A stretch of 64,000 bases of DNA from positions 930,001-994,000 of the forward strand of contig NZ_JALBGC010000003.1 in assembly GCF_022631375.1 (NCBI RefSeq), written 5' to 3'. Each line of letters begins with the position of its first letter. The first letter of the stretch is position 1. The notes beneath the pieces are model-generated. The model made no database searches and was not told where the DNA came from. It saw only the letters and a program-made list of their open reading frames with translations. This document shows, in pieces, positions 41,714 through 50,321 of this stretch. Source of the DNA: Hymenobacter cyanobacteriorum (GTDB lineage Bacteria > Bacteroidota > Bacteroidia > Cytophagales > Hymenobacteraceae). The translations under genes and the position numbers were made by a program.

Positions 41714-42109
41714 ATGTCGAAACTTACCAAGCAGCAAATGGCCGAAGCCTACTGGACTTCGGCCGATGCCGAGCGCAACCTGACGTGCCCCGTGCGCACT
41801 ACGCTCAACGTACTGGGCGGCAAGTGGAAGCTGCTGATTATCTCGTGCTTAATTCACGAGCCCCGGCGCTATGGCGAGCTACGGCGCCTCATGCCCGAAA
41901 TCACGGAGAAGATGCTGATTCAGGAGCTACGCGAGCTGGAAAATGATGGCATCGTGGCCCGCACCGTGCACCAGACCGTGCCGCCGCGCGTCGACTACAG
42001 CCTGACCGAGCAAGGCCAGCGTGTGCAGCCGCTGTTTGGTGAATGGGTAGGCTGGGGCAAGCAGTACCTGGCCCGCACGGGCGACTGCGGTATGGGCAGC
42101 CCGGATTAG
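41714..42109 (+). CDS. HxlR-family winged-helix regulator with sensing Cys
   Basis: A 131-residue DUF24/HxlR protein: CPVRTTLNVLGGKWKLLIIS, RRYGELRRLMPEITEKMLIQEL (recognition helix), and the wing DGIVARTVHQTVPPRVDYSLTE. Cys25 in LTCPV is at the conserved redox-sensing place of YodB, HypR and QorR. It probably represses itself and the divergent NmrA-type reductase until electrophiles modify the Cys. Two TACTnAAAAGTA palindromes stand in the shared promoter region. Confidence 0.9.
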   Translation: MSKLTKQQMAEAYWTSADAERNLTCPVRTTLNVLGGKWKLLIISCLIHEPRRYGELRRLMPEITEKMLIQELRELENDGIVARTVHQTVPPRVDYSLTEQGQRVQPLFGEWVGWGKQYLARTGDCGMGSPD

Positions 42110-42163
42110 GCCCGCTGTTTCTGGGCCGGCACCGGCAGGCTTTCAAGCCTATCCTAAGAATTC

Positions 42164-43666
42164 ATGCGATTGTCATCTGCGGGGCTTTTGCTTCGCCGGT
42201 TGGTAGCGCTAGGTGGCGTAGGAGATGCGGCAGTTTGCTTATTCTTGCCAGTTCTTTATCTCTTACTTCCCAACGTTTTGCGTTTCGCGTTCTTCTTGCT
42301 GCTGGCGGCTTCGCCCCTGGCCGCGCTGGCCCAGGTTACGCCGGCCGGCTCCACCACGCCCCCCACGCCGCCTACTGCCGCTTCGGCCCAGGAGCCCCTG
42401 CGCCGGCCCGTCGAAGAAGCCCATAACTGGAGCCTGCACTTCCAGCAAACGTTTATCGACCAGTGGCATAACAACCTGACCACGCCCTACGCCGGCGACT
42501 ACAGCCTCGCCGACCGGGAGTCGGCCAAGCTCTCGTTCACCAGCACGTTCTTCATCGGGCGGCGGCTGTGGAAAAACGCGGCCGTGTATTTCAACCCTGA
42601 GGTTGCCGGTGGCAGCGGCCTAAGCAGCGCCCGGGGCATCGCGGGATTCCCGAACGGCGAAACCTTCCGCATTGGGTTGGCCGACCCGGTGCTGTACCTG
42701 GCCCGGCTCTACGTGCGGCAGGTATTTGCCATTGGTGCTGAAACCGATGTGGACGTGGACGACCTCAACCAGGTGGCCGGCCCTACGCCCCGGCACTACG
42801 TTGCCCTGAACCTAGGCAAGATGAGCGTGGCCGACTTCTTCGACCAGAACAGCTACTCGCACGACCCGCGCACCCAGTTCATGAACTGGAGCCTGATGAG
42901 CGCCGGGGCCTGGGACTACGCCGCCAACACCCGTGGCTACACCGTGGGCGGCGTGCTGGAGTACGTGACCCCGGATTTCTCCCTGCGCTTCGGCTCGACG
43001 CTGCTGCCTACCTACGCCAACGGCCCGCTGCTGGACTACCGCTACGGCAAGGCTCACGCCGAAACCCTGGAGCTCACCAAAACCTATCATCTGGCGAAGC
43101 GCCAGGGTACGCTGCGGGTGCTGGGCTTTCGCAACGTGGCCCCGATGGCTACCTACCGCAGTGCCATTCTGCTGGCACAACTCGACGGCGGACGGCCCGA
43201 CCTCGAAACCATGCGCCACGACGGCCACACCAAAGTCGGCTTTAGCCTGAACGCGGAGCAGGAAATTGCCAAAAACGTGGGCCTGTTTGCCCGAGTGAGC
43301 TACAACGATGGCCAGAACGAAACCTGGGCCTTCACCGAAATCGACCACAGTGCCAGCCTGGGCGTGGTGAGCACCGGCGCGCGCTGGAACCGGCCCGATG
43401 ACCGCCTCGGCGCGGCCGTGGTCGTGAACGGCATCAGTCCCGAGCATCAGGCCTATCTGGCAGCCGGCGGCTACGGCTTCATCATCGGCGACGGGAGGCT
43501 CAACTACGGCCTCGAAAAAATTGGCGAAGTGTACTACAGCATCGACCTGCACCGCTACCACGCCGCCATCAGCCCCGATTACCAGTTCATTCTGAACCCG
43601 GCCTATAACAAGGACCGCAGCGGGCCGGTGCACGTGGTGGCCGTGCGCCTGCACGTCGAATTCTAA
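42164..43666 (+). CDS. Carbohydrate-selective porin-like outer-membrane protein (OprB type)
   Basis: A 500-residue protein predicted as a beta-barrel by its alternating pattern and Tyr/Trp/Gly richness. Blocks LHFQQTFIDQWHN, SLADRESAKLSFTSTFFIG, RLYVRQVF and LGKMSVADFFDQNSYSHDPRTQFMNWS are those of the OprB-type carbohydrate porins seen in Bacteroidota. It ends in HVEF with a C-terminal Phe as outer-membrane proteins do. The N-terminus is odd: from the ATG at 42164 there is a 37-residue hydrophobic extension before the signal peptide; a TTG at 42278 (LRFAFFLLLAASPLAALAQ) would give a normal signal and may be the true start. Confidence 0.8.
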   Translation: MRLSSAGLLLRRLVALGGVGDAAVCLFLPVLYLLLPNVLRFAFFLLLAASPLAALAQVTPAGSTTPPTPPTAASAQEPLRRPVEEAHNWSLHFQQTFIDQWHNNLTTPYAGDYSLADRESAKLSFTSTFFIGRRLWKNAAVYFNPEVAGGSGLSSARGIAGFPNGETFRIGLADPVLYLARLYVRQVFAIGAETDVDVDDLNQVAGPTPRHYVALNLGKMSVADFFDQNSYSHDPRTQFMNWSLMSAGAWDYAANTRGYTVGGVLEYVTPDFSLRFGSTLLPTYANGPLLDYRYGKAHAETLELTKTYHLAKRQGTLRVLGFRNVAPMATYRSAILLAQLDGGRPDLETMRHDGHTKVGFSLNAEQEIAKNVGLFARVSYNDGQNETWAFTEIDHSASLGVVSTGARWNRPDDRLGAAVVVNGISPEHQAYLAAGGYGFIIGDGRLNYGLEKIGEVYYSIDLHRYHAAISPDYQFILNPAYNKDRSGPVHVVAVRLHVEF

Positions 43667-43777
43667 GAAAACCGGACTGGAAAAGATAGAAAGGAATAAC
43701 TTCGGGCAACCGCGGTAACGTTCGCCGCATCATGGCGGTAACCGGGTTTACTCACTCACCCTTTCATCTTTTTTCAT

Positions 43778-44500
43778 ATGAAAAATTTTCGGATTACCTC
43801 GTTGTGCGCCAGTCTGCTGGCAGTGGCTGTGGGCGCGCTTTCGTCCTTCACCCACCCCTTGGCCGACCGCGAAACCCGCTCGGTGGGCTCGTTCACCGAA
43901 ATCAGCCTCGGCGGCTCGGCCCGGGTGGTGGTGAAGCAGGGCAGCCCCCAGAGCGTGGCCGTGGAAGGCAGCAAGGAAGACCTGGCCGATTTTGAAACCG
44001 CCGTGCAGGGCAGCAAGCTGCGCCTGGCCTTTCGCGACCAGGAAGGTAAGATGTTCAACAACAAAAAGCACGGCCCCGTGACGGTGTACGTGACCGCGCC
44101 CAGCCTCACAGCGCTGCGCGTGGGCGGCTCTGGCAAGATGGAGGTGAATGGCGCGCTGCAAGCCGATGCCATGGCTTTGGCCGTGAGCGGCTCCGGCGAT
44201 TTGCTGGTGCCGCAGCTCCAGGCCGGGCGCCTCGAAACGGCCGTGTCCGGTTCGGGCGATGTGACCGTGGGCGGCACCTGCCCCAGCAACGACATCCGCA
44301 TCAGCGGCTCGGGCAAAGTGCGCGCTCACGACCTGAAAACTGAAACCAGCCGCGCCCGCATCAGCGGTTCGGGCGATGCCCACGTGTATGCCAGCCGCAC
44401 GGCCGAGGGCACCATCTCGGGCTCGGGCGGCATGTACGTGGCCGGGGGCGCGCAGCTCAGTAGCAGCACGCGCGGCAGCGGCCGGGTAGTGAAGGAGTAG
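43778..44500 (+). CDS. GIN-domain (DUF2807) exported protein, second copy
   Basis: A 240-residue protein with signal peptide MKNFRITSLCASLLAVAVG and a GIN domain starting at RSVGSFTEISLGGSARVVV. The turn motif is SGSG (VSGSGDLLV, VSGSGDVTV, ISGSGKVRA, ISGSGDAHV, ISGSGGMYV) at steps of about twenty residues, whereas the copy at 33628 uses SSGG. Same fold family, function unknown. It stands alone between a porin gene and the FabH-like gene. Confidence 0.85.
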   Translation: MKNFRITSLCASLLAVAVGALSSFTHPLADRETRSVGSFTEISLGGSARVVVKQGSPQSVAVEGSKEDLADFETAVQGSKLRLAFRDQEGKMFNNKKHGPVTVYVTAPSLTALRVGGSGKMEVNGALQADAMALAVSGSGDLLVPQLQAGRLETAVSGSGDVTVGGTCPSNDIRISGSGKVRAHDLKTETSRARISGSGDAHVYASRTAEGTISGSGGMYVAGGAQLSSSTRGSGRVVKE

Positions 44501-44503
44501 GTA

Positions 44504-44530
44504 TTCAGTTAAGCGTTAAAAGGGAAGAGT
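44504..44530. repeat. Probable degenerate half of the murF-alr type repeat
   Basis: TTCAGTTAAGCGTTAAAAGG followed by GAAGAGT resembles one arm of the element at 13925-14027 (shared TTCAGTTAA, GCGTTA and AGAGT blocks, with gaps). It abuts a family A repeat. Confidence 0.35.
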
Positions 44531-44652
44531 CAGAAACGTCTGTCATCCTGAGCGCAGCGAAGGAACTTATCACGCCAGCAGCAGGAATTACTGCAAGCTG
44601 TTTCCTCGTGATAAGGTCCTTCGCTGCGCTCAGGATGACAGACGTTTCTGAC
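44529..44652. repeat. Palindromic repeat family A, copy 9 (124 bp, GGATGAC subtype)
   Basis: Left arm GTCAGAAACGTCTGTCATCC..., right arm ends GGATGACAGACGTTTCTGAC; inner ends AAGGAACTTATCACG / CGTGATAAGGTCCTT. The pairing runs unusually far into the flanks. Confidence 0.9.
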
Positions 44653-44725
44653 TTCTAAATTGGCCTGCGGGTATAAAATTCGGGCATCTGCCCGGGGCGG
44701 GCCGACCGCCCGCGAATGCAAGCCG

Positions 44726-44733
44726 TACCTTTG
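44726..44733 (+). promoter_or_regulatory. Bacteroidota-type -7 box before the FabH-like gene
   Basis: TACCTTTG matches TAnnTTTG. It places the transcript start after the upstream ATG at 44716, and supports the GTG start at 44776. Confidence 0.6.
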
Positions 44734-44775
44734 CCGGGCCGCTTGCCGGCTTTGCGTTTCACCCAATACCACCCC

Positions 44776-45723
44776 GTGTATCTTCATCAAGTGGCGGCCT
44801 ACCTCCCGGAGGCCGTCGTTACCAATGCGCACTTCACTCGAATTAACGGCTTGGCCAGCGAGTGGATAATTGAGCGTACCGGCATTCAGGAGCGCCGCAA
44901 AGCGGGCCCTGGCGAAAATGCCAACACCATGGCCATTGCCGCCACCCGCGCCGCGCTGGCTGCTGCTCCCGATTTTGCCCAGGCTAGTGTCGACCTTATC
45001 GTGGCCGGCACCTACACGCCGCACGACACCATTTTCACCGCCGCGCACGCCGTGCAGCGCGATTTGGACATCAACGAAATCCCGACCGTCAGCATTTCCT
45101 CGGCCTGTTCTTCGTTGCTGAATGCCGTGGAAATTGTGGAGGGCTACTTTGCCATGGGCAAGGCCAGCCGCGCCGTGGTAGTCGTAACCGAGCACAACAC
45201 GGCCTACAACAACGAGGAAGACACCATGGCCGGCCACCTCTGGGGCGACGGCGCTGCGGCCCTGCTCATTAGCAAAGAGCGGCTGAGCCCCGACGACCTG
45301 CACATTGCCGAAGTCATCACCGGTGGCGCGGCCCCCGTGAGCAAAGCCGACGAAGCCGTGACCCTGAAGCCGGTAGAAAAAGGCATTGTAATGCCTTTCG
45401 GCCGCGACGTGTTTCAGCAGGCCTGCACCTACATGGCCCGCGTGACGCAGACGCTGCTCGATAAGCACCACATTGCCACGCCCGACCTGACCTACCTCAT
45501 CCCGCATCAGGCCAACCTGCGCATCTCGAAAAACGTGACCAAAGCCCTGGGCATCGACCCCAGCCGTGCCGTGAGCAACATCGAACGCCTCGGCAACACC
45601 GGGTGCGCCGGAGCTGCCATCGGCCTGGCCGAGGTGTGGGACACGCTGAAAAGTGGCGACAAAGTGATTATCACGGTGTTTGGCGGCGGGTATTCCTACG
45701 GGGCCATGCTGCTGAATAAATAA
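44776..45723 (+). CDS. 3-oxoacyl-ACP synthase III family protein (FabH-like)
   Basis: A 315-residue thiolase-fold condensing enzyme. The Cys-His-Asn triad is visible: Cys111 in ISSACSSLLNAV, His in YLIPHQANLRI, Asn in ERLGNTGCAGAA. It catalyses the first condensation of fatty-acid synthesis or a related acyl transfer. The C-terminus ends GGGYSYGAMLLNK, as in FabH. Bacteroidota often carry several paralogues, so a role in a secondary pathway is possible. The GTG at 44776 (VYLHQVAAYLPEAVV) is chosen since homologues start with this motif and a -7 box lies at 44726. Confidence 0.88.
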   Translation: MYLHQVAAYLPEAVVTNAHFTRINGLASEWIIERTGIQERRKAGPGENANTMAIAATRAALAAAPDFAQASVDLIVAGTYTPHDTIFTAAHAVQRDLDINEIPTVSISSACSSLLNAVEIVEGYFAMGKASRAVVVVTEHNTAYNNEEDTMAGHLWGDGAAALLISKERLSPDDLHIAEVITGGAAPVSKADEAVTLKPVEKGIVMPFGRDVFQQACTYMARVTQTLLDKHHIATPDLTYLIPHQANLRISKNVTKALGIDPSRAVSNIERLGNTGCAGAAIGLAEVWDTLKSGDKVIITVFGGGYSYGAMLLNK

Positions 45724-45739
45724 GTAAGAACAAAAGCAG

Positions 45740-45844
45740 GACGTCATGCCGAGCGCAGCCGAGGCATCTCGCGTGGGGTAGTAAGCCAGTCATTAGGGTT
45801 TACTACCACAAGCGAGATGCCTCGGCTGCGCTCGGCATGACGTC
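45740..45844. repeat. Palindromic repeat family A, copy 10 (105 bp)
   Basis: Left arm GACGTCATGCCGAGCGCAGC..., right arm ends GCGCTCGGCATGACGTC; inner ends GAGGCATCTCGCGT / AGCGAGATGCCTC. Very similar to copy 1 through both arms and into the start of the loop (GGGGTAGTAA). Confidence 0.9.
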
Positions 45845-45867
45845 ATTTGCAGAATAATATCAACCCC

Positions 45868-46272
45868 ATGCTACCTCCTGCTGCTGCCTTTCTGCCCGAA
45901 ATCATCTTCCAGACCAGCCGGGCCAGCGGGCCGGGCGGGCAGAACGTGAACAAGGTGGAATCGCGGGTAGAGCTGCGCTGGCACCTGCTCAACTCGGAAC
46001 TCCTCACCGACGAGCAGAAGCAGTTAATTCTGGAGAAGCTGGCGGGCCAGCTCACGGCCGATGGTTTGCTGTTGCTCGTCGCGCAGGACGACCGCAGCCA
46101 GCTCCGCAATAAGGAGATTGTACTGGCTCGCTTTCACGAATTGCTGCTGCGCAGCCTGCGCCGGCCCAAGCCCCGCAAGGCAACCAAGCCCAGCAGAAGC
46201 GCCGTGCGCAAACGGCTGGAAGGCAAGAAGATTCAGGGCGAGAAGAAGGCCAGCCGACGGCGGCTGGAGTAG
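45868..46272 (+). CDS. arfB: Peptidyl-tRNA hydrolase ArfB (ribosome rescue)
   Basis: A 134-residue release-factor-like protein with the catalytic GGQ in TSRASGPGGQNVNKVES (near residues 24-27), followed by RVELRWHL and a Lys/Arg-rich C-terminal tail (KATKPSRSAVRKRLEGKK...) that in ArfB enters the empty mRNA channel. It frees peptides from stalled ribosomes. The first ATG (45868) is used. It starts 23 bp after a family A repeat. Confidence 0.92.
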   Translation: MLPPAAAFLPEIIFQTSRASGPGGQNVNKVESRVELRWHLLNSELLTDEQKQLILEKLAGQLTADGLLLLVAQDDRSQLRNKEIVLARFHELLLRSLRRPKPRKATKPSRSAVRKRLEGKKIQGEKKASRRRLE

Positions 46273-46305
46273 CAAAAATGGCCGTGCGTCGGTAACTTGG
46301 CGTTT

Positions 46306-46824
46306 ATGAAACGGCCACGTGTTTTCATTTTCCTGCTACTGCTACTTGGCGCGAGTTTGAGCAGTTGTGAAGACTGTAGCCAGCAAACCTGCGACTGCTT
46401 CTCCGAATTCGAGGATGCGATTCAGCTGCGCTTCGATTTGGACAGCCTGCACCAGGGGTTCCGGCGCGCCGATGTACGCGGCGCCTATGTGGTGCGCTTT
46501 GCCCCGCCCGGTTTTGCCACGCCGCTCGATACCGCGCGCGAAGAGCGGCAGAGCAGCCAGGATTTTTATCGGTACGGCATCGTGCTGAACGAGCTGTTCC
46601 TGCCCCGCAACGGCACCTACGGGCCAGTGGGCTACAACTACGCCGTGGTGTTGCCCGCCAGTGGCCGGCGCTACCTGATAACCGATATTGAGTTGGCCGG
46701 CGAAACCCGCGGCAGCAATTGTTGCCGCTGCTACCGCAACACCCGCAAACGCCTGACCCTCGACGGTACCTACCTGGTGGCGGAAGACCCCAGCCGCGGG
46801 CCCGCCGCCGTGCTGCGCCGCTAG
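46306..46824 (+). CDS. Hypothetical lipoprotein, Cys-rich
   Basis: A 172-residue protein with lipoprotein signal MKRPRVFIFLLLLLGASLSSC. Behind the lipid Cys lies a Cys-rich start (EDCSQQTCDCF) and later a NCCRCYRN cluster, so disulfides or metal binding are possible. The rest is beta-like (DVRGAYVVRFAPPGF; GYNYAVVLPASGRRY). I do not recognise a family. A -7-like box TAACTTGG at 46293 is only 6 bp before the ATG. Convergent with the next gene, 16 bp between stops. Confidence 0.65.
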   Translation: MKRPRVFIFLLLLLGASLSSCEDCSQQTCDCFSEFEDAIQLRFDLDSLHQGFRRADVRGAYVVRFAPPGFATPLDTAREERQSSQDFYRYGIVLNELFLPRNGTYGPVGYNYAVVLPASGRRYLITDIELAGETRGSNCCRCYRNTRKRLTLDGTYLVAEDPSRGPAAVLRR

Positions 46825-46840
46825 CGCCCCACTGGCAGCG

Positions 46841-47560
46841 CTAGTTCAGGTCCAACCCAAACAGCACGCCAAACCAGGGCTTGTGCTGATACACCCAGTG
46901 CGGGCCGTCGGGCCCGAGTAGCTGGTCGATGCCGGCGGCGAGGCCGATGTTGAAGGCCCGCGCGTCGTAGATGGCGGCTAGGCCGCCGTGCAGCACCACG
47001 CCTTCATAGTCGGCGGCAGTAGGGCGGGTGGTAAAGGTCACGTCATCGGTGATGAACGTGGAGCCTGCACCGATAAAGGCCCCGTAACCCAAACCCGTGG
47101 CCCGAATGTGCGGCGTGTTCCCAAACGGGGTGGTGCGCTTGGTGCGCAACGAATAAAAGTCGAGCCGCCGGCCCACGTATATGGCAGCGTTGAAATTGGT
47201 GTTGAGCTGCACCGGCACCCCACCCTGCGGCGGCCGCACCTTGAACGGGATGGTAAACACGTCCAGGTCGAGCCGGCGGCGTAGCAGCCACAGCCGGTTG
47301 TTGGGCTGCAGGCGGTAGCGGTAGGTGAGGGGCCGGCCAGTGGGCGCGTCGGGCGTGAGCAGCAGAGTGTCGGCGCGCTGCTGCACGTACAGTTGCCGGC
47401 GCGAAGCCAAGGCTGCGAGGGTATCGGCGGCCGGGCGGTGAATGACGCGGTAGTAGTCATCGTCGAGTTGCGCCACGTTGCCCAGCACCGCGCAGCCGCT
47501 TAGGGCCAGTGCGGCGGCGGCCAAGAGGGAGCGAAATAATAAAGAGGCAGCGTTTGTCAT
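46841..47560 (-). CDS. Hypothetical outer-membrane-type lipoprotein
   Basis: A 239-residue protein with a lipobox signal (MTNAASLLFRSLLAAAALALSGC). The mature part holds RPLTYRYRLQPNNRLWLLRRR and a C-terminal beta-rich region with Gly/Ala/Tyr patterns (ATGLGYGAFIGAGSTFI; HGGLAAIYDARAFNIGLAAGIDQLLG; GVLFGLDLN), which suggests a small barrel. No family recognised. The ATG at 47560 lies at the edge of a family A repeat: the repeat end GGATGAC supplies the start codon. A start farther up (47587) would be repeat read-through (MIRSFATLRMT). Confidence 0.65.
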   Translation of the reverse strand: MTNAASLLFRSLLAAAALALSGCAVLGNVAQLDDDYYRVIHRPAADTLAALASRRQLYVQQRADTLLLTPDAPTGRPLTYRYRLQPNNRLWLLRRRLDLDVFTIPFKVRPPQGGVPVQLNTNFNAAIYVGRRLDFYSLRTKRTTPFGNTPHIRATGLGYGAFIGAGSTFITDDVTFTTRPTAADYEGVVLHGGLAAIYDARAFNIGLAAGIDQLLGPDGPHWVYQHKPWFGVLFGLDLN

Positions 47561-47660
47561 CCTGAGCGTAGCGAAGGACCTTATCACGACTGGACGGTTT
47601 GCATTAACTCCAACGATGCGAAGCGTGAGAAGGTCTTTCGCTACGCTCAGGAGGACATAC
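47555..47660. repeat. Palindromic repeat family A, copy 11 (106 bp, GGATGAC subtype)
   Basis: Left arm TGTCATCCTGAGCGTAGCGA..., right arm TCGCTACGCTCAGGAGGACA; inner ends AAGGACCTTATCACG / CGTGAGAAGGTCTTT. The right arm has lost the exact GGATGAC. Its left end overlaps the start codon of the minus-strand lipoprotein gene. Confidence 0.85.
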
Positions 47661-47676
47661 TCCCGGGATTAATCCG

Positions 47677-49053
<1,377 letters not shown>

Positions 49054-49174
49054 GAAAAGAGGAGGGGAGGTGCTTCGCTAGGCAAGCGGGGTTGATGAAA
49101 AGAATAAGCGCCGCAAAAGTAGGGCCGAGCCGGCGGTAAACGAGTGCCGTGAGTGGAGAAAAGCAGGATTACAA

Positions 49175-49291
49175 TTGTCATCCTGAGCGCAGCGAAGGAC
49201 CTTCTCACGGCCACGCCGTATGCGAGGGCCGGTGAGCCACTGAAATTTTGTCAAAAGAGGAGAAGATTCCTCACTCTGCTCAGGATGACAG
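49175..49291. repeat. Palindromic repeat family A, copy 12 (117 bp, GGATGAC subtype)
   Basis: Left arm TTGTCATCCTGAGCGCAGCG..., right arm TCTGCTCAGGATGACAGA; inner parts (GGACCTTCTCACGG / GATTCCTCACTCTG) have diverged. It fills the middle of the 304-bp gap 49054-49357 between divergent mgtE and the cyanophycinase-like gene; the rest of the gap shows no gene or clear promoter. Confidence 0.8.
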
Positions 49292-49357
49292 AAATCCCCA
49301 TTGCTCTCCGCCCAAATCCTCCCGGCCGCCCCATCTTGCCGCCCCAACTCCGTGCTC

Positions 49358-50176
49358 ATGCCCATTACTAATTCTGCCGCCGCGCCCCTAGGCACCCTTG
49401 TGGTGCTGGGTGGCGGCGACGACGACCCGTTTCTGCGCCTGCTCGCCGGCCTGCTGCCCGACCGCAATGCGCCTATCGAGGTGTTCACTACGGCTACCCG
49501 CCGCCAGCCTGCCCGCACCGCTGCCGCCTATGCCCACGCCTGGCACCAGCTGGGCTGCCCCCACGTGCGCCACCTGCAAGTGAACGAGGACCACCCCGCC
49601 GACGACCCCGCCACCCTGGAGCGCCTGCGTCGCGCCGCGCTCGTATTCATGAGCGGCGGCGACCAGGAGCGCATCACCGATTTCCTGCTTGGCACCGAGT
49701 TCCTGGCCATTCTCAAGCAGAAATACCAGACCGAAGCGGGCTTCATTGTGGCCGGCACCAGCGCCGGTGCCTCGGCCATGGCCGAAGTGATGCTCGTGGA
49801 CGGCCACGGCTGGCGCAGCCTGCTTGGCGGCCGCATCGAGGTGAAGCCCGGCCTGGGCCTGCTGCCCGGCGTGCTGCTCGACCAGCACTTTGCCGAGCGT
49901 GGTCGCTACCCGCGCCTGATGCATGCCGTGCTGGCCCAGCCCGACTTATTAGGCATTGGTCTGAGCGAAGAAACGGCCCTTATCATTCGTCCTGGCCAGC
50001 CGGTAGAAGTGTTTGGCGAAGAAGCCGTCGTGGTGGTTGATGCCGCCGACCTCAGCCACAACAACCTGCCCGGCTTGCCCGACGGCGCGGTTATCAGCGG
50101 GCATGGCCTGCGCCTGCACCTGCTGGTGGCCGGCCAGCACCTGGACCTGGCAACACGGGAAGTATTCAATAAGTGA
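49358..50176 (+). CDS. Cyanophycinase-like S51 peptidase
   Basis: A 272-residue serine peptidase of the cyanophycinase/peptidase E family: LVVLGGGDDDPFLRLLAG, ALVFMSGGDQERI, and the nucleophile Ser in FIVAGTSAGASAMAEVM; a conserved GVLLDQHFAERGRYPRL follows, and then GIGLSEETALII. Cyanophycinase splits the Asp-Arg polymer into beta-Asp-Arg, but no cyanophycin synthetase lies nearby, so a different isopeptide or dipeptide substrate is possible. There is no signal peptide: it should be cytoplasmic. ATG at 49358. Confidence 0.88.
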   Translation: MPITNSAAAPLGTLVVLGGGDDDPFLRLLAGLLPDRNAPIEVFTTATRRQPARTAAAYAHAWHQLGCPHVRHLQVNEDHPADDPATLERLRRAALVFMSGGDQERITDFLLGTEFLAILKQKYQTEAGFIVAGTSAGASAMAEVMLVDGHGWRSLLGGRIEVKPGLGLLPGVLLDQHFAERGRYPRLMHAVLAQPDLLGIGLSEETALIIRPGQPVEVFGEEAVVVVDAADLSHNNLPGLPDGAVISGHGLRLHLLVAGQHLDLATREVFNK

Positions 50177-50281
50177 GTGATTTGACGAGTGGAAGCGCGG
50201 GCTGGAAACCAAGCCGGCTCGTTCACTCAGTCACCCATCAAATCATTCCATTCTTGCTAAAGTCCGGGCACCAAACCCGGC

Positions 50282-50289
50282 TACCTTTG
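50282..50289 (+). promoter_or_regulatory. Bacteroidota-type -7 box before the MORN-like lipoprotein gene
   Basis: TACCTTTG matches TAnnTTTG. It puts the transcript start next to the ATG at 50295, so the second ATG at 50322 is favoured as start. Confidence 0.6.
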
Positions 50290-50321
50290 CGTTGATGGCC
50301 CGAAAATATTCCGTGCGTTTC

